A stretch of DNA of 64,000 nt from Micropterus salmoides (lineage: Eukaryota; Chordata; Actinopteri; Centrarchiformes; Centrarchidae). Positions 1-10,310 of the stretch are shown piece after piece. Within the stretch, counting starts at the first letter, position 1. Every line of letters starts with the position of its first letter. A program made the translations under genes and the position numbers. The stretch spans positions 5,433,100 through 5,497,099 of the forward strand of contig NW_024044459.1 of assembly GCF_014851395.1 (NCBI RefSeq), read 5' to 3'. Under the pieces are notes generated by a model that was given only the letters and a program-made list of their open reading frames with translations, did no database searches and was not told where the DNA came from.

Positions 1-689
1 ACCACTGCGGAATAGGTGATTTGAAGGTATTCCAGATCTGAGCCCGGCTGCTCGCTGGTCATATACTTTGTTTCATGAAATACAAATGTGTTCAACTTTG
101 AAAATTTAGTCTAAGTCTGCACTTATAAAGGGTTCAAGTTGTTTTCATGTAGAAAATAAATCTTTATAACAAAATCTATCAATATATACATACTGTATCT
201 TTCAGGATAAATGCTATTGGGCAGTAGGGGATGGACAACAATCCCCCTGCATGACTTCTTTTAAAAACACAATCCCTCACCACAGTGAAGGAAAACACAT
301 AACCAATTTCTGTTCACACAGAAAGGTTGTGAAATTGAGGAATACAACTACCAAAAGCTCCAAAACACGATCTGTATAAACTTCATGTAATCCTCCAAAA
401 CCACCAAAATGTGACTCATAAAATGTGAATGTGGTGCAGTAAGCATGAATTTCATTTGAAGGTGTTCAACATCAAAGCTCTTCAGCTCAAGTGGCACAAC
501 TTTCACTTGCATCATTTCATTTTAATTTCAAGGCGTCCATTTGAAAGACTTGCTTGAGAGTTCGTAACTAGTTAGCTAGCCGCTTTGTGAGGCTATAATG
601 CTCATTAGAAAGAAAGCCAAATAATTTGTCTGAAGCTTGCTTTTGACCCTCAGTTCTCATGGTGAAGTGAATGTAGAAATGATTTTTTT
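1..689. other. Intergenic, nothing recognised
   Basis: AT-rich sequence with no open frame of useful length, no RNA gene and no repeat family that I can name. Confidence 0.5.
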
Positions 690-1155
690 ACCAGGTTTTT
701 AGCATTCAGCGTGTTAGCATGCCAGCATTATGATAAGCACTTATGTGCACTTAACACAAACTACAGCTGAGGCTGATGGGAATGTCATTAGTTTTGGAGG
801 TATTTGGACAAATTAAAACTTTGACCTGATATAATTTACACCAAAACAAATGTGTTAACTTTCAGGAAAATCAGGGGATCCCCAAAGTCATAGAGATGTA
901 TCATCTGGGAACCATTAATGTCTGCACAAAGGTTATACACCCAGTAGGTGCGGAGATATTTTAGTGGGTAAGTGAACATTTTTACCTGCTGGTGTTGCCA
1001 GATGAAGTCAGGGAGGGGACCTGTGCGTGAAATTTCATAGCAATGCATCCAATTGTTGTGAAGACATTTCATTCTGGGCCAATGTGGTAGACCAACCAAC
1101 AGACTGACATAGCCATCCCTAGAGCCACGATGTAAGCATGGTAAAATCTCCTTAA
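690..1155 (+). repeat. Dispersed teleost repeat, family B copy 1
   Basis: The first part holds degenerate 'gttagcatgc' words. It is followed by a block reading roughly 'tttgacctgata', then 'atcaggggatcccc', then a 'catccaattgttgtgaagacattt' type segment. The same order of words recurs at 15850-16160 in the same orientation, and in opposite orientation at about 33650-33850 and 6280-6460. It has no coding capacity. The open frame on the opposite strand at 836-1165 lies inside this repeat and is not taken as a gene. The class of element is not known to me. Confidence 0.6.
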
Positions 1156-1189
1156 ATTGCTGCATTTTATAAAACTGGTAAGGTTTTGA

Positions 1190-2499
1190 AATCCCTTGAC
1201 TTGGAAACCAGACACTTCACTTCACTCAATCTACTGCTTGTTCCAACACAGTACAGTAGTTGCTTTAGAATATTTCTTATGTTAAACTCAGATAAAACTG
1301 AAGTTATTGTTCTGGGGCCTAAGCACCTCCGTGACGCATTATCTAAAGATATAGTTTCCCTGGATGGCATCGCCTTGGCCTCCAGCACCACTGTGAGGAA
1401 TCTTGGAGTTATCTTTGATCAGGACATGTCGTTTAAGTCCCACATTAAGCAAATTTCAAGGACCGCCTTTTTTCACCTACGTAATATTGCGAAAATCAGG
1501 AACATCCTGTCTAAAAATGATGCAGAAAAACTAGTCCATGCATTTGTTACTTCTAGGCTGGATTACTGCAATTCCTTATTATCAGGCTGCTCGAAAAAGT
1601 CCATTAAGACTCTTCAGCTGATCCAGAATGCTGCAGCACGTGTTCTGACAGGAACCAGGAAAAGAGATCACATTTCTCCTGTTTTAGCTTCTTTGCATTG
1701 GCTTCCAGTAAAATCCAGAATAGAATTTAAAATCATTCTTCTTACCTACAAAGCTCTTAATGGTCAGGCACCATCTTATCTTAAAGAGCTCATAGTACCT
1801 TACTACCCCACCAGAGCACTGCGCTCCCAGAATGCAGGGTTACTTGTGGTTCCTAGAGTCTCCAAAAGTAGACTAGGAGCCAGAGCGTTCAGCTATCAAG
1901 CTCCTCTCCTGTGGAACCAGGTTCCAGTTTGGGTTCAGGAGGCAGACACCATCTCCACATTTAAGAGTAGGCTTAAGACTTTCCTCTTTGATAAAGCTTA
2001 TAGTTAGGGCTGGCTCAGGTAGTCCTGAACCATCCCTTAGTTATGCTGCTATAGGCCTAGACTGCCGGGGGATTTCCCATGATGCACTGAGCTCCTCTCT
2101 CCTCTACTTTCTCTCCCTCTGTATGCAACCTTATCCCATTATTGCATGTTACTAACACAACTTCTCCCCTTTCTGGTAGTCTTGTGCTTTCTCGTCCCTC
2201 TCCTCTCTCCTCCTATCACTTCCTGCAGGTTTTCTGGCTCTGGAGCTGTGGAGTCTGGATCTGTGGCTGCGGGTCGCCTGCTGCCCCCGTGTTCCTGCTC
2301 GACACCCTCTACTGCAACGACTATTGTTGCTAGTCTTATTGTTATTATAATCATTAACATTACGATGGTTACCATTAACACTATTATAAATATCTGTACC
2401 ATTTTTCATTTAGTTTATAGCAACATTACCTTCGCTGTCTGTACCTCTGTGTGTATATTGTGTAGGCTGCCTCCCTCCCCTCTCTCTCTCCTTACATCC

Positions 2500-2536
<37 letters not shown>

Positions 2537-2544
2537 TTCACTCT

Positions 2545-2576
<32 letters not shown>

Positions 2577-2824
2577 ACCCCAACCGGTCGAGGCAGATGG
2601 CCGCCCACCCTGAGCCATGGTTCTGCTCGAGGTTTCTGCCTCTTAAAAGGAAGTTTTTCCTTGCCTCTGTCGCCTAGTGCTTGCTCTTGGTGGGAACTGT
2701 TGGGCTTCTGTAAATATCATCACAGAGTACGGTCTAGACCTGCTCTTTTATGAAAAGCGCTGTGAGATAACTGTTGTTGTGATTTGGCGCTATATAAATA
2801 AAATTGAATTGAATTGAATTGAAT
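1190..2824 (+). mobile_element. L2-type LINE, 5'-truncated, C-terminal ORF2 plus 3' UTR
   Basis: An open frame at 1186-2007 encodes the C-terminal part of a non-LTR retrotransposon ORF2 protein. Words typical of fish L2-like LINEs can be seen: NSDKTEV, TSRLDYCNSLL, LQLIQNAAARVLTG, LHWLPV and AFSYQAPLLWN. The reverse-transcriptase core with the YADD box is missing, so the copy is 5'-truncated and cannot mobilise itself. LINE similarity is clear only from about 1265, so the exact 5' junction is uncertain. The 3' UTR contains a pyrimidine microsatellite (2481-2576) and ends in the pentamer repeat ATTGA/TTGAA (about 2800-2824), the usual tail type for this group. A nearly identical 3' portion lies in opposite orientation at 47455-48349, which suggests recent activity of the family. 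Confidence 0.85.
2481..2576. repeat. (TC)n microsatellite in LINE 3' UTR
   Basis: An interrupted CT dinucleotide tract inside the LINE 3' UTR. The matching GA tract in the inverted copy (about 47706-47832) has a different pattern of interruptions, so the tract has changed length independently in the two copies. Confidence 0.9.
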
Positions 2825-3116
2825 ACTTTATTTGATGATGCTAAAATGCATTGAAGACTATGAACCTCAGCTCAGAGTTTTTTAAATATATTTATTACTT
2901 AAAATTTCAGAAATCAGAAATGAATTCACTGTCTAAACTCAGATCTCAACCATGGATACGAAGGCAATGTCAATGCCTTTTAATGGAGAATTTAAATAGA
3001 TTTAAATCTACTGACTGCACAACTCTTCTGAGCCTGTCAGTATGATACTGTACAGTATAATGGCCAAAAGCAACTGAATAACACATAATTTCCATGTGTC
3101 TCTATTAGCTTCCCCC
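2825..3116. other. No gene seen; lies between LINE tail and a 19-bp direct repeat
   Basis: AT-rich DNA without coding signals. It lies between the LINE tail and the second copy of a 19-base word that also occurs just before the LINE. It could therefore be downstream DNA carried along with the LINE (see findings). Confidence 0.4.
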
Positions 3117-3203
3117 ATTGCTGCATTTTATAAAATGCATTTAAAATGCAGCAATGCATTTAGAAAATGCATTTTAAAATGCAGCAATGCATTTTATAAA
3201 ATT
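3117..3203. repeat. Palindromic cluster of ATTGCTGCATTTTATAAAA-type words
   Basis: A block of about 87 bases in which a roughly 20-base word built on GCTGCATTTTA(T)AAAATGC is repeated three to four times in alternating orientation: inverted at 3117-3140, direct at 3149-3175 and 3181-3200. It would fold into hairpins. It has no coding capacity. Confidence 0.7.
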
Positions 3204-3589
3204 CCGCTCTACAAAAAAAAAACATTTTGAAAACATTCACCTCTGCTAGAGACCATCCACTGTTTTTCTGTGATATACACTCCAAGACAAAGAGCCCAAC
3301 AAATGGAAATAAGATGTGCGTGTTGGCTGCAGAGCTCAGGTGCAAACATGAGAGGGATGAAGCGCCTGCTGACCTGACATGTCACAGAAAAGAAAAGTAT
3401 CTTGCACATAAAATGAAGCAGTGACTGCGAGAGAAGATACAGACACACAGCAAGAAACCAAGACTTTGATGGCTGAGCTTTCATGCTTTGATTCTGGCAT
3501 GTTTACACAGATCTAATTCTATGCAGTTAAACGGAACTGGATCATGTCACTGCAACAAAACATATGATATGTGTAATGTAGAAATGGTT

Positions 3590-4062
3590 GGTAATAGTGA
3601 CAAACCCACAGAAAATCTTTCTAACATTGTTTTGGCTGCCAGCAACATTACTGTTAGATTCAGTCAATCGCTCAAGTCTGTGTCATTTTCTGACACAACA
3701 GGCAGTTGTTTTCTGCTGAAAAGCTCTAACAATCCACTGTACACTGCCTGCCCAGCACCAAACGACTGACAGACAGCGTTAGCGGCTAACTCGTGAACAA
3801 ATTGGAAAATTGGAAATTTTAGTAGCTAAAGAGCCATATATTTCCCTCAGGAGTTGGTGGAGAGCAAAACCGAACCAAAAGGAGAGTGAATATTGGGCTC
3901 AAATTCGTCGGGTGGAAAGAAACACGACTCTAATGAATGCAAGTTTTCCTTAATGTGTTAATACAGTGAGACACTGTTTGTTAACACATTTACTATTACT
4001 TTAAAAGGTGAAAATGTGTCAATGTTGCCAGAAAATCAATAAATGCAGCTTTAAAATCTGAT
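3590..4062 (+). repeat. Family A TIR-like repeat, copy 1
   Basis: It starts around 'gtgacaaacccacagaaaatc' and ends 'aatgcagctttaaaatc'. It contains the family words for the 'ccactgtacact' segment, 'gctaaagagccatatatttccct', 'aggagagtgaatattgg' and 'aaaggtgaaaatgtgtcaatg'. The same words in the same order occur in the copies at 27468, 31322 and 35700, and reversed at 24422, 37730, 42240 and 47050. The termini carry TTAAAGCTGCA or its complement, so it behaves like a short non-autonomous DNA element. Confidence 0.65.
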
Positions 4063-6279
4063 TTTATCAAGGCTTCAACAGGAATCTGGCTCTCATTCAC
4101 TGAAGCACCCTACACCTTTTGACTCCTTTGGCATCCTTTTCCCCCATTTTTGCAATTTGACTGCAGTTTCCTGTGATTATTGGTAAGACCCCAAGAAGCC
4201 CAGCTGCCACTCCAGAGAATTCCTTCCCATTCTGTGATAACAGCTCCATTGGCTCTCCACAGCTGCCAAGGACTTCATGGAGCTGAAGGCAGAGACCCAA
4301 AACTTCTACTGTGTGTGATGGTGAACCAATAGGCATCTGGGATCACATTGACATCCAGTGGCAATATTACAATTGGTTCCCTTGGAAGAAAGCACTCAGA
4401 CGTTGTTTCTCATTGCTGTAACACAATACCTATAATACAGCAGTTTAGTTAGAATCCCTTCAATTTGAAATCATATTTTATGAACATTGTACTTACATGT
4501 TCATGCAGAATAATAAATAAGATTTCCTCCAAAATTATTTTGCACAATTCCCTTCACATCTACGGGAGTGCTGTTCCAAAAGCATGCTGGGTACTTCTTG
4601 TGTGCAATTTTCAGTGAATAGGGCCTGATTTTGATGAAGGCTATGATGATCACTCTATTCAGGACAAGAAAGACGGAAATAAAACCGCTTGCCAGTCTTC
4701 ATACCAAGAGCTCTGCTCATTAGGACTGAAAAAGGAATAAAATGGCCTTCAGTGTTTGCCTCCACGGCTACTCCATAGGACTTAAAGGACAATAGTGAAA
4801 TTCAACTCTAACATGATGTTACGGGAGAGTGTAAAATATACTACCTCCTTTGCTGACAACAAGGGGAGATTTGCCCTGTCCTTTAATCTGAATTTGTTAT
4901 ACTGATGTACAACTCAGTGGAGAATAAACTGTGAAAGGTAAGAAAGGTTACTGTAACAGAATTCAGGATGACTTTCTCAGAATAAGAGAGGGTCATTTCT
5001 GATTCCCAAAGTCAGCCTTCTATTCACTGCCAACAGAGTGGCTCCACGCTGTGGATCCGTATGACATCATAGATTTGAGTCGTGACTCTTCAATTTGCTT
5101 CAGGACAGAATTGTTCATTCCACTGCATAATAATAATAATATTATTATAATAACCCAAAAGTCAGTTTCAGTAGAATTCCCAGCAGAGATATATTTCCTA
5201 CACTTTGTCTGTGATGATAGTGAGCTTTTTGACCTGAACTGCTGCAGAATCAGACAGTCTTACCATAATGCTGGCGTGCAAGTCAGAGATTCAGTATGGT
5301 GACATGGCAAACTAACCAATCAGAATATGTAAATTACAGATTCCAGGTCTGAGCTGGAGTCAACACAGGAAATGAGAAGAATTGATACCACGTGATGACA
5401 GAAAACACTAAACTTTTAGGCATTCAGCTAACCAAGCACAGACATTCAAAATATTCACTTGGTTGCTGTTTGACCCTTGTCAGTCATTTTTGGCCCAGCC
5501 ACATGTAATCAGACTCCACCAAAACAAACCAGTTTTCCATTCATAAATAACCTAAAATAAACCCCAAAATTACCCCTTAATTAATGTTTCAGAGGACAGT
5601 GTATTCTCCAGGTTTTGAACCACTTGTTTATTGACAAAAAACATTGGCAAATTATACAATATTAGTCTTTGCAATTGTGACAGTAGTGGAAAACTACCTT
5701 TAATGTGTGGCCCTTCCACACATACACACACACCAAGGTTGTTTTGCTGTCCCGTATTGTTGGGCAGATGTTGACGACAGGACTCTAGGAAGTTATTGCT
5801 CCCTGCTATAAAATAAAGGCTGCGTCTGAAATCACCCTTTTTACTATGTAGCGCACTGTATTTATAGTCTGATGTTAATTTGAGTATCAGAATTGTAAGT
5901 TTGTAAATGTATCCATTTTATAGCACCCACAAAAATTCCACAATTAGCAGTATCCATGGCTGAACACCACACCGGCTACTTCCTTTGCACTATTTGTATT
6001 TGTTTACAATCTACAGAACACTAGTATGTTCTTGGTCATTGTTGCTTTTTATGTACTTTTATATGTTTTTCACTTACTTGTATGTACATGTAATAGTTTG
6101 TTTGTTTTGTATCTATATTTTGCATCTATGATGTTCTTGTTTTTAGCTGCATGTCTATTTCTGTCTTCCTGTAAATTGTTGTGTGTAGGTAAACTGAGAG
6201 CCAACTTAAAGCCGGTGTCAAATTCCTTGTGTGTGTACACACACTTGGTCAATAAAGCTGAATCTTAGGCTGCTAACAA
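4063..6279. other. Intergenic, no gene seen
   Basis: No exon-like open frame, splice context or RNA gene is visible. There is a short AT-rich triplet-like patch near 5125-5150. Open frames here are short and lack family resemblance. Confidence 0.5.
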
Positions 6280-6460
6280 TCCTCCAAACAACATTCCCAT
6301 CAGCCTCAGCTGTACTTTGTATTTTGTGTTAATTAGCAAAATGCAGCCATACTAACTACAGTAGCATGGTGAACATGGTAAACATCTGCTAAACATCAGC
6401 ATGTAACATTGGCATTAAGCATGCTACCATGCTGACATTTGTAATGTATAGGTTTTATCA
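6280..6460 (-). repeat. Dispersed teleost repeat, family B copy 2 (fragment)
   Basis: Contains 'cattcccatcagcctcagctg' (the complement of words seen at 765-785), followed by a run of degenerate 'agcatg' and 'aacatg' words ('acatcagcatgtaacattgg', 'catgctaccatgctgacatt'). This matches the first half of family B in opposite orientation. Confidence 0.55.
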
Positions 6461-8730
6461 TTTGTTTTTGTGACTTTTAAAACTCCTGCGAGTTGTTTGG
6501 AAGGCTTTCCAGACACTGGAGACTTGACACCAAACAGTGGTTTCGGAATAACAACAAAGGAGATACCACCGCAGGACTGTAAGGATGAGACAAAGTCTAT
6601 GCCATGCCAGAATTCAAGAAGGAGTGAAGGAAATATAGCACATTAACTCAGATGCCCCCTAACAAAAGCCTGGAGATGTCCCACAGTGTCACACAGCCAA
6701 CTCTGCCCACTCTACTCACTCATCTTCATCCTCAACACTGTGCTTCTGAGGCCGGGCACACTAAAGGGGGACTGGGAGAAGCATTTGAAAACATCACTTC
6801 AAGCAGCCTGTCAGAGGATCTGAGAGACTTTGATAACATAAGGCCCCGCCGACAGCTTGATTCTTGTATGTTTTGGGGAACAGCGCCGGAGGACAGGAGC
6901 ACAAGCCCTCTGTTTGGGAGACATAATGCACCTTCCCTCAGATGAAGTCCTAGCTACAATCAAATCCAGAGGATATAAGATTCAGAGAAAGATTTTAATC
7001 AACCAAACAATGCCAAACAATGAATGAGTTAATGCGGTCATGTGTTTGAGGTTGAAACCAAGTTGTGGCTGACATGTAAGAAGCCAGGAACTTGCTTTTT
7101 GCACACGTCTTAATGCAAAAATGTGGTTAGATTTGGGGCAAGTTTTCTTTTATTTGAATGTTTACCATCATCTTTATTGTGTTTCAGCTAATGCAAACTC
7201 AAGAAAGCTTACACCATCTGCTGAATCTGCTGAGTAAAACGGCACGGTCCGCACACAACAGGACACATCTGAAATAGGAGTACATGCACACCTGGGACTA
7301 TGCATGACGTGTGCATTATTTTGTGACTGTGAAGCAGTCAGATGTGCAGCATATCTTGTATGCATAGCTGGTATGTGACTTATGTGTAATTAATCACATT
7401 AGCAACAAAGGAGCGGTCCCATGATATTTCTATTGTGTGTTTCCTATTGTTTTCCATTGTTGTTGTGTGTTACTGTTTCTAACTGATGTCTCTTTTAATC
7501 AGTGGTATGCATAATATGTATAATTAATTATCGTTACATTATAATTATTATTATTTTTTAATCTGTTTGCTTTGATGTGTCTGTTTTTACCATGCCCTTC
7601 ATGTAGAGGGGCCCTGAGTTCAAATCTAATTTTAAGGACTTCATTTTTTCAGTTTATATTGCCCTTAATGGGGCATTTTACTAAATGAAACTGTTAACTA
7701 ACTAATACATTCACAAAGATTCAGACTAGAAAGGAGCTACAGTCCATTTATAATGCAAAAAGAGAAGGAGAAACAGGGGGATCAAAGGGGGCCCACAGTT
7801 ATTTTACCCACACCACATTTTATCCCAGGGAACAATTTCGGTCAAATACTTGTTCTTTTTTCATTTAACTGTTTGTAACGGTTTAGTCTAGTTTCTGGCC
7901 AAAAACATGTTTCGAGCTTGCAGTGTTTTTTTAAGGAATACACTGAGAGCAGCATGTAAGACCATTGGTACGCACAGAACAGAGCACTACTATACAGAGG
8001 AGCAAAGGAGATACCGACCACTACTGCCTCCAGGTGGAGCTGAAAGACAACAGATCACAGGTCAGCCATCATGCAGCCAAAGCCCTCTTGCTTCAGCAGG
8101 GTCTCTTTCCCTGGATTTTCATACATAGTCCTAGAGTCATGTTGTCACAGCCAGTTACCACACATTGCAAAGCCAAGCAGAGTAACCTCATCAGTATCCT
8201 ATTTGTAATTCTGTTTTGTGCAACTCCAGCATTGCCTATGCAGTTTACAGCTGCAGTGTTGTCTTATTTAATAATGTCCCTTGTTTTTTAGTTAGTTTTA
8301 ATACTGTGTGCGCCTAAATTCTGTTTTCATTTTCCCTGCTGAGTATAATTGCTTTAAGTAGGCTTCTGCAGCGACATTATTTCTTCTAGCCCATCAATTA
8401 AGCTTCAGCATCTTATTTAATCATGGACGCCGACTGTTCAGAGCTAAAGGAAACATCGCGCGACCCTGGATTATTCAGTTAAATTGAAGCAATGTTGAAT
8501 TATGATTTTTAAAAAGTGGTGATTACACAGCGTGGAGTGCTGCAGTGTGGCGGTGACATATAAAACAGCATTTCCCACAAGGCCTTGCGCCGTCAATAAG
8601 GAAATGGGTTAGGTAATATCTTGCAGATACGGTTTTACCTGGAAACATTTGGGTTACTGTCAGTCGTTTTTACAGGTGTTTGGGAATGAGGTACTCGATC
8701 GTACAAGTTTTGAGCACTTGAAGTTTTCAC
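6461..8730. other. Intergenic, no gene seen
   Basis: The open frames at 6652-6945 and 7907-8291 have no recognisable domain, no supporting splice signals and no conserved motif. I see no RNA gene. A homopolymer T run of about 18 bases lies near 8731-8748. Confidence 0.45.
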
Positions 8731-9099
8731 ACTTTTTTTTTTTTTTTTGGGTAAGTTAACTTTCAGCTAGCAGCAGCACAACTTGGGACGACAGTTGTAC
8801 AAGACTTAATTCGATAAACACTAATATAACGTCGCCTTCACGCACCTGCCGCGAGGTTTATTCAGACAGCACGGGATTCTACAAGTTACACCCTTTAAAA
8901 TGTTTTCAATGTAGGAAGAAAAGGCCAAGTTGTTGTAAAAGTTGAAACGGTTAGCTAAATGCGTCCAAGTTCCATGAATGACGTTAATGTTACCCCGCCG
9001 AAGATAAGACGCCAGAGAGCAACTGCCTTTTCCGCTGACGTTTTCTGACCCTAGTTTGAGGGGGAAAAAGCAAAACATGTTTGATGGAAAAAGATAAAC

Positions 9100-9438
9100 A
9101 TTTTGTTGGCTGGTTGCTTCTAATGGCTCCACACCCACACTGCTCACTGTGTCCCACTCTCACTTTCGGTCTTATTTATGGGCAGCAGATGCAGCGGGCT
9201 GGCCCTTCCTCTCCCAGCTGTTCCTCCACCTCTGCCACCTAAACAACACGGCTGAATGTGGAAGTGAGACCACAGCTGAGCCAGAGAAACGCGAAGTGAG
9301 AGCAAATAACACGGTGAGTAGCAGTCAGAGAGATATAGAAGGGAAAAATCACCAGACGCAGCAGTAACTCCTACAAGATGCACAGCTCGGTGTGGTAGAG
9401 CAGGGAGAGTTGTCCGTGTCAGAGCAGCTGGGGACAAG
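9100..9438 (+). promoter_or_regulatory. cyb561a3: Probable promoter-proximal region and non-coding exon 1 of cyb561a3
   Basis: The region from about 8800 is richer in CpG than its surroundings. It ends in a strong splice donor, CAAG|GTAAGG at 9438/9439, with a second possible donor at 9313/9314 (ACG|GTGAGT). The first coding exon at 10113 begins with a splice acceptor 11 bases before its ATG, so an upstream non-coding exon must exist. This is the best local candidate. The transcription start cannot be placed from sequence alone. No convincing TATA box was identified. Confidence 0.45.
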
Positions 9439-9852
9439 GTAAGGCACCCAACACTGGTGCACACTTCAGTGTCAGCCCGTTAAATGTCCATGATAAAATG
9501 TTGAGTTTGATGTGATGTTTGAAATAAATAGTGTTAGTTAAAGGTTGGAAGAAATGATCAACAATGAATGAACCACTTCTGTTTCAATCTAGTAGTATTT
9601 TCAAAGGTTCACAGGTTGCTTAAAGGAATTAATTTTTGTTTTCACACACTTTTATATTTTCTAGTATTCACTGAATGTAGTTAACATTCAATCATGGCAG
9701 TGAGCTGCTGCTTTTATCCACTTCAACTGACAAACCACGAGCAAGAAGGTATTTAATGGGGATTTCATGCATAATACGCCAAAGTTAAAACAGTGACACG
9801 TTTTTTAGACATCTTGGCGCCTTATAGCCATTATTTCAACTGCATTTCAAAT

Positions 9853-9893
9853 ACCATCCATCCATCCTCAACCGCTTATCCTGCGTACAGGGT
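9853..9893 (-). mobile_element. RTE-type LINE 3' tail fragment
   Basis: 'ccatccatcctcaaccgcttatcctgcg' is, on the minus strand, the GGATAAGCGGTTGA...GGATGG end typical of teleost RTE-type LINEs (Rex3/Expander-like). Only about 40 bases remain. The same terminus occurs at 45262-45385 and 61815-61860. Confidence 0.55.
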
Positions 9894-10123
9894 CCATTTC
9901 AATTACCTTACATTTTTAACCAAAGTTAGCCCAGTTTTAATCTAGACTTAGATGCCATTTCACCTACAAATGACCAAAATCAGTGCTGGGCACTAGTGAC
10001 TACCTCATGCTGGGACTGGATCAGCAACATGACACTGTGTCTGTGTAACCACTACACTGTCCTGCCACCCTATCCGTTCTGATTTAGTTGTTTTTATTGG
10101 TTTAGCCTACAGATCTCTACAAG

Positions 10124-10310
10124 ATGCAGTCCATCGTGAGCTTCTACATATGCCACCTGCTGTGCCTGGGCCTGGGCCTGGCCTGCGTGGTGTGCGTGTG
10201 TTTGTGGAACAGCCGGTGGCGCGGCGGTTTCGCCTGGGACGCCTCGACCCTGCAGTTCAACTGGCACCCTGTCCTGATGGTGACAGGTCTGGTTGTGGTG
10301 TACGGCAACG
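10124..10310 (+). CDS. cyb561a3: cyb561a3 coding exon 1 (residues 1-62)
   Basis: The exon begins at 10113 after 'tttagcctacag'. The ATG at 10124 opens the frame. The donor is AACG|GTGAGT at 10310/10311, and the exon ends in phase 1 (one extra base). It encodes the first transmembrane helix, the RGGFAW loop and the first heme-ligand histidine in FNWHPVLM. Confidence 0.9.

Noticed and set aside
836..1165. 109-codon open frame on the minus strand
   Set aside because: Falls entirely inside a dispersed repeat (family B) and shows no domain.
8821..9147. 108-codon minus-strand frame near the cyb561a3 promoter region, considered as a divergent gene
   Set aside because: The translation has no recognisable family, no splice support and no membrane or domain pattern. 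Probably a chance frame in a GC-richer patch.
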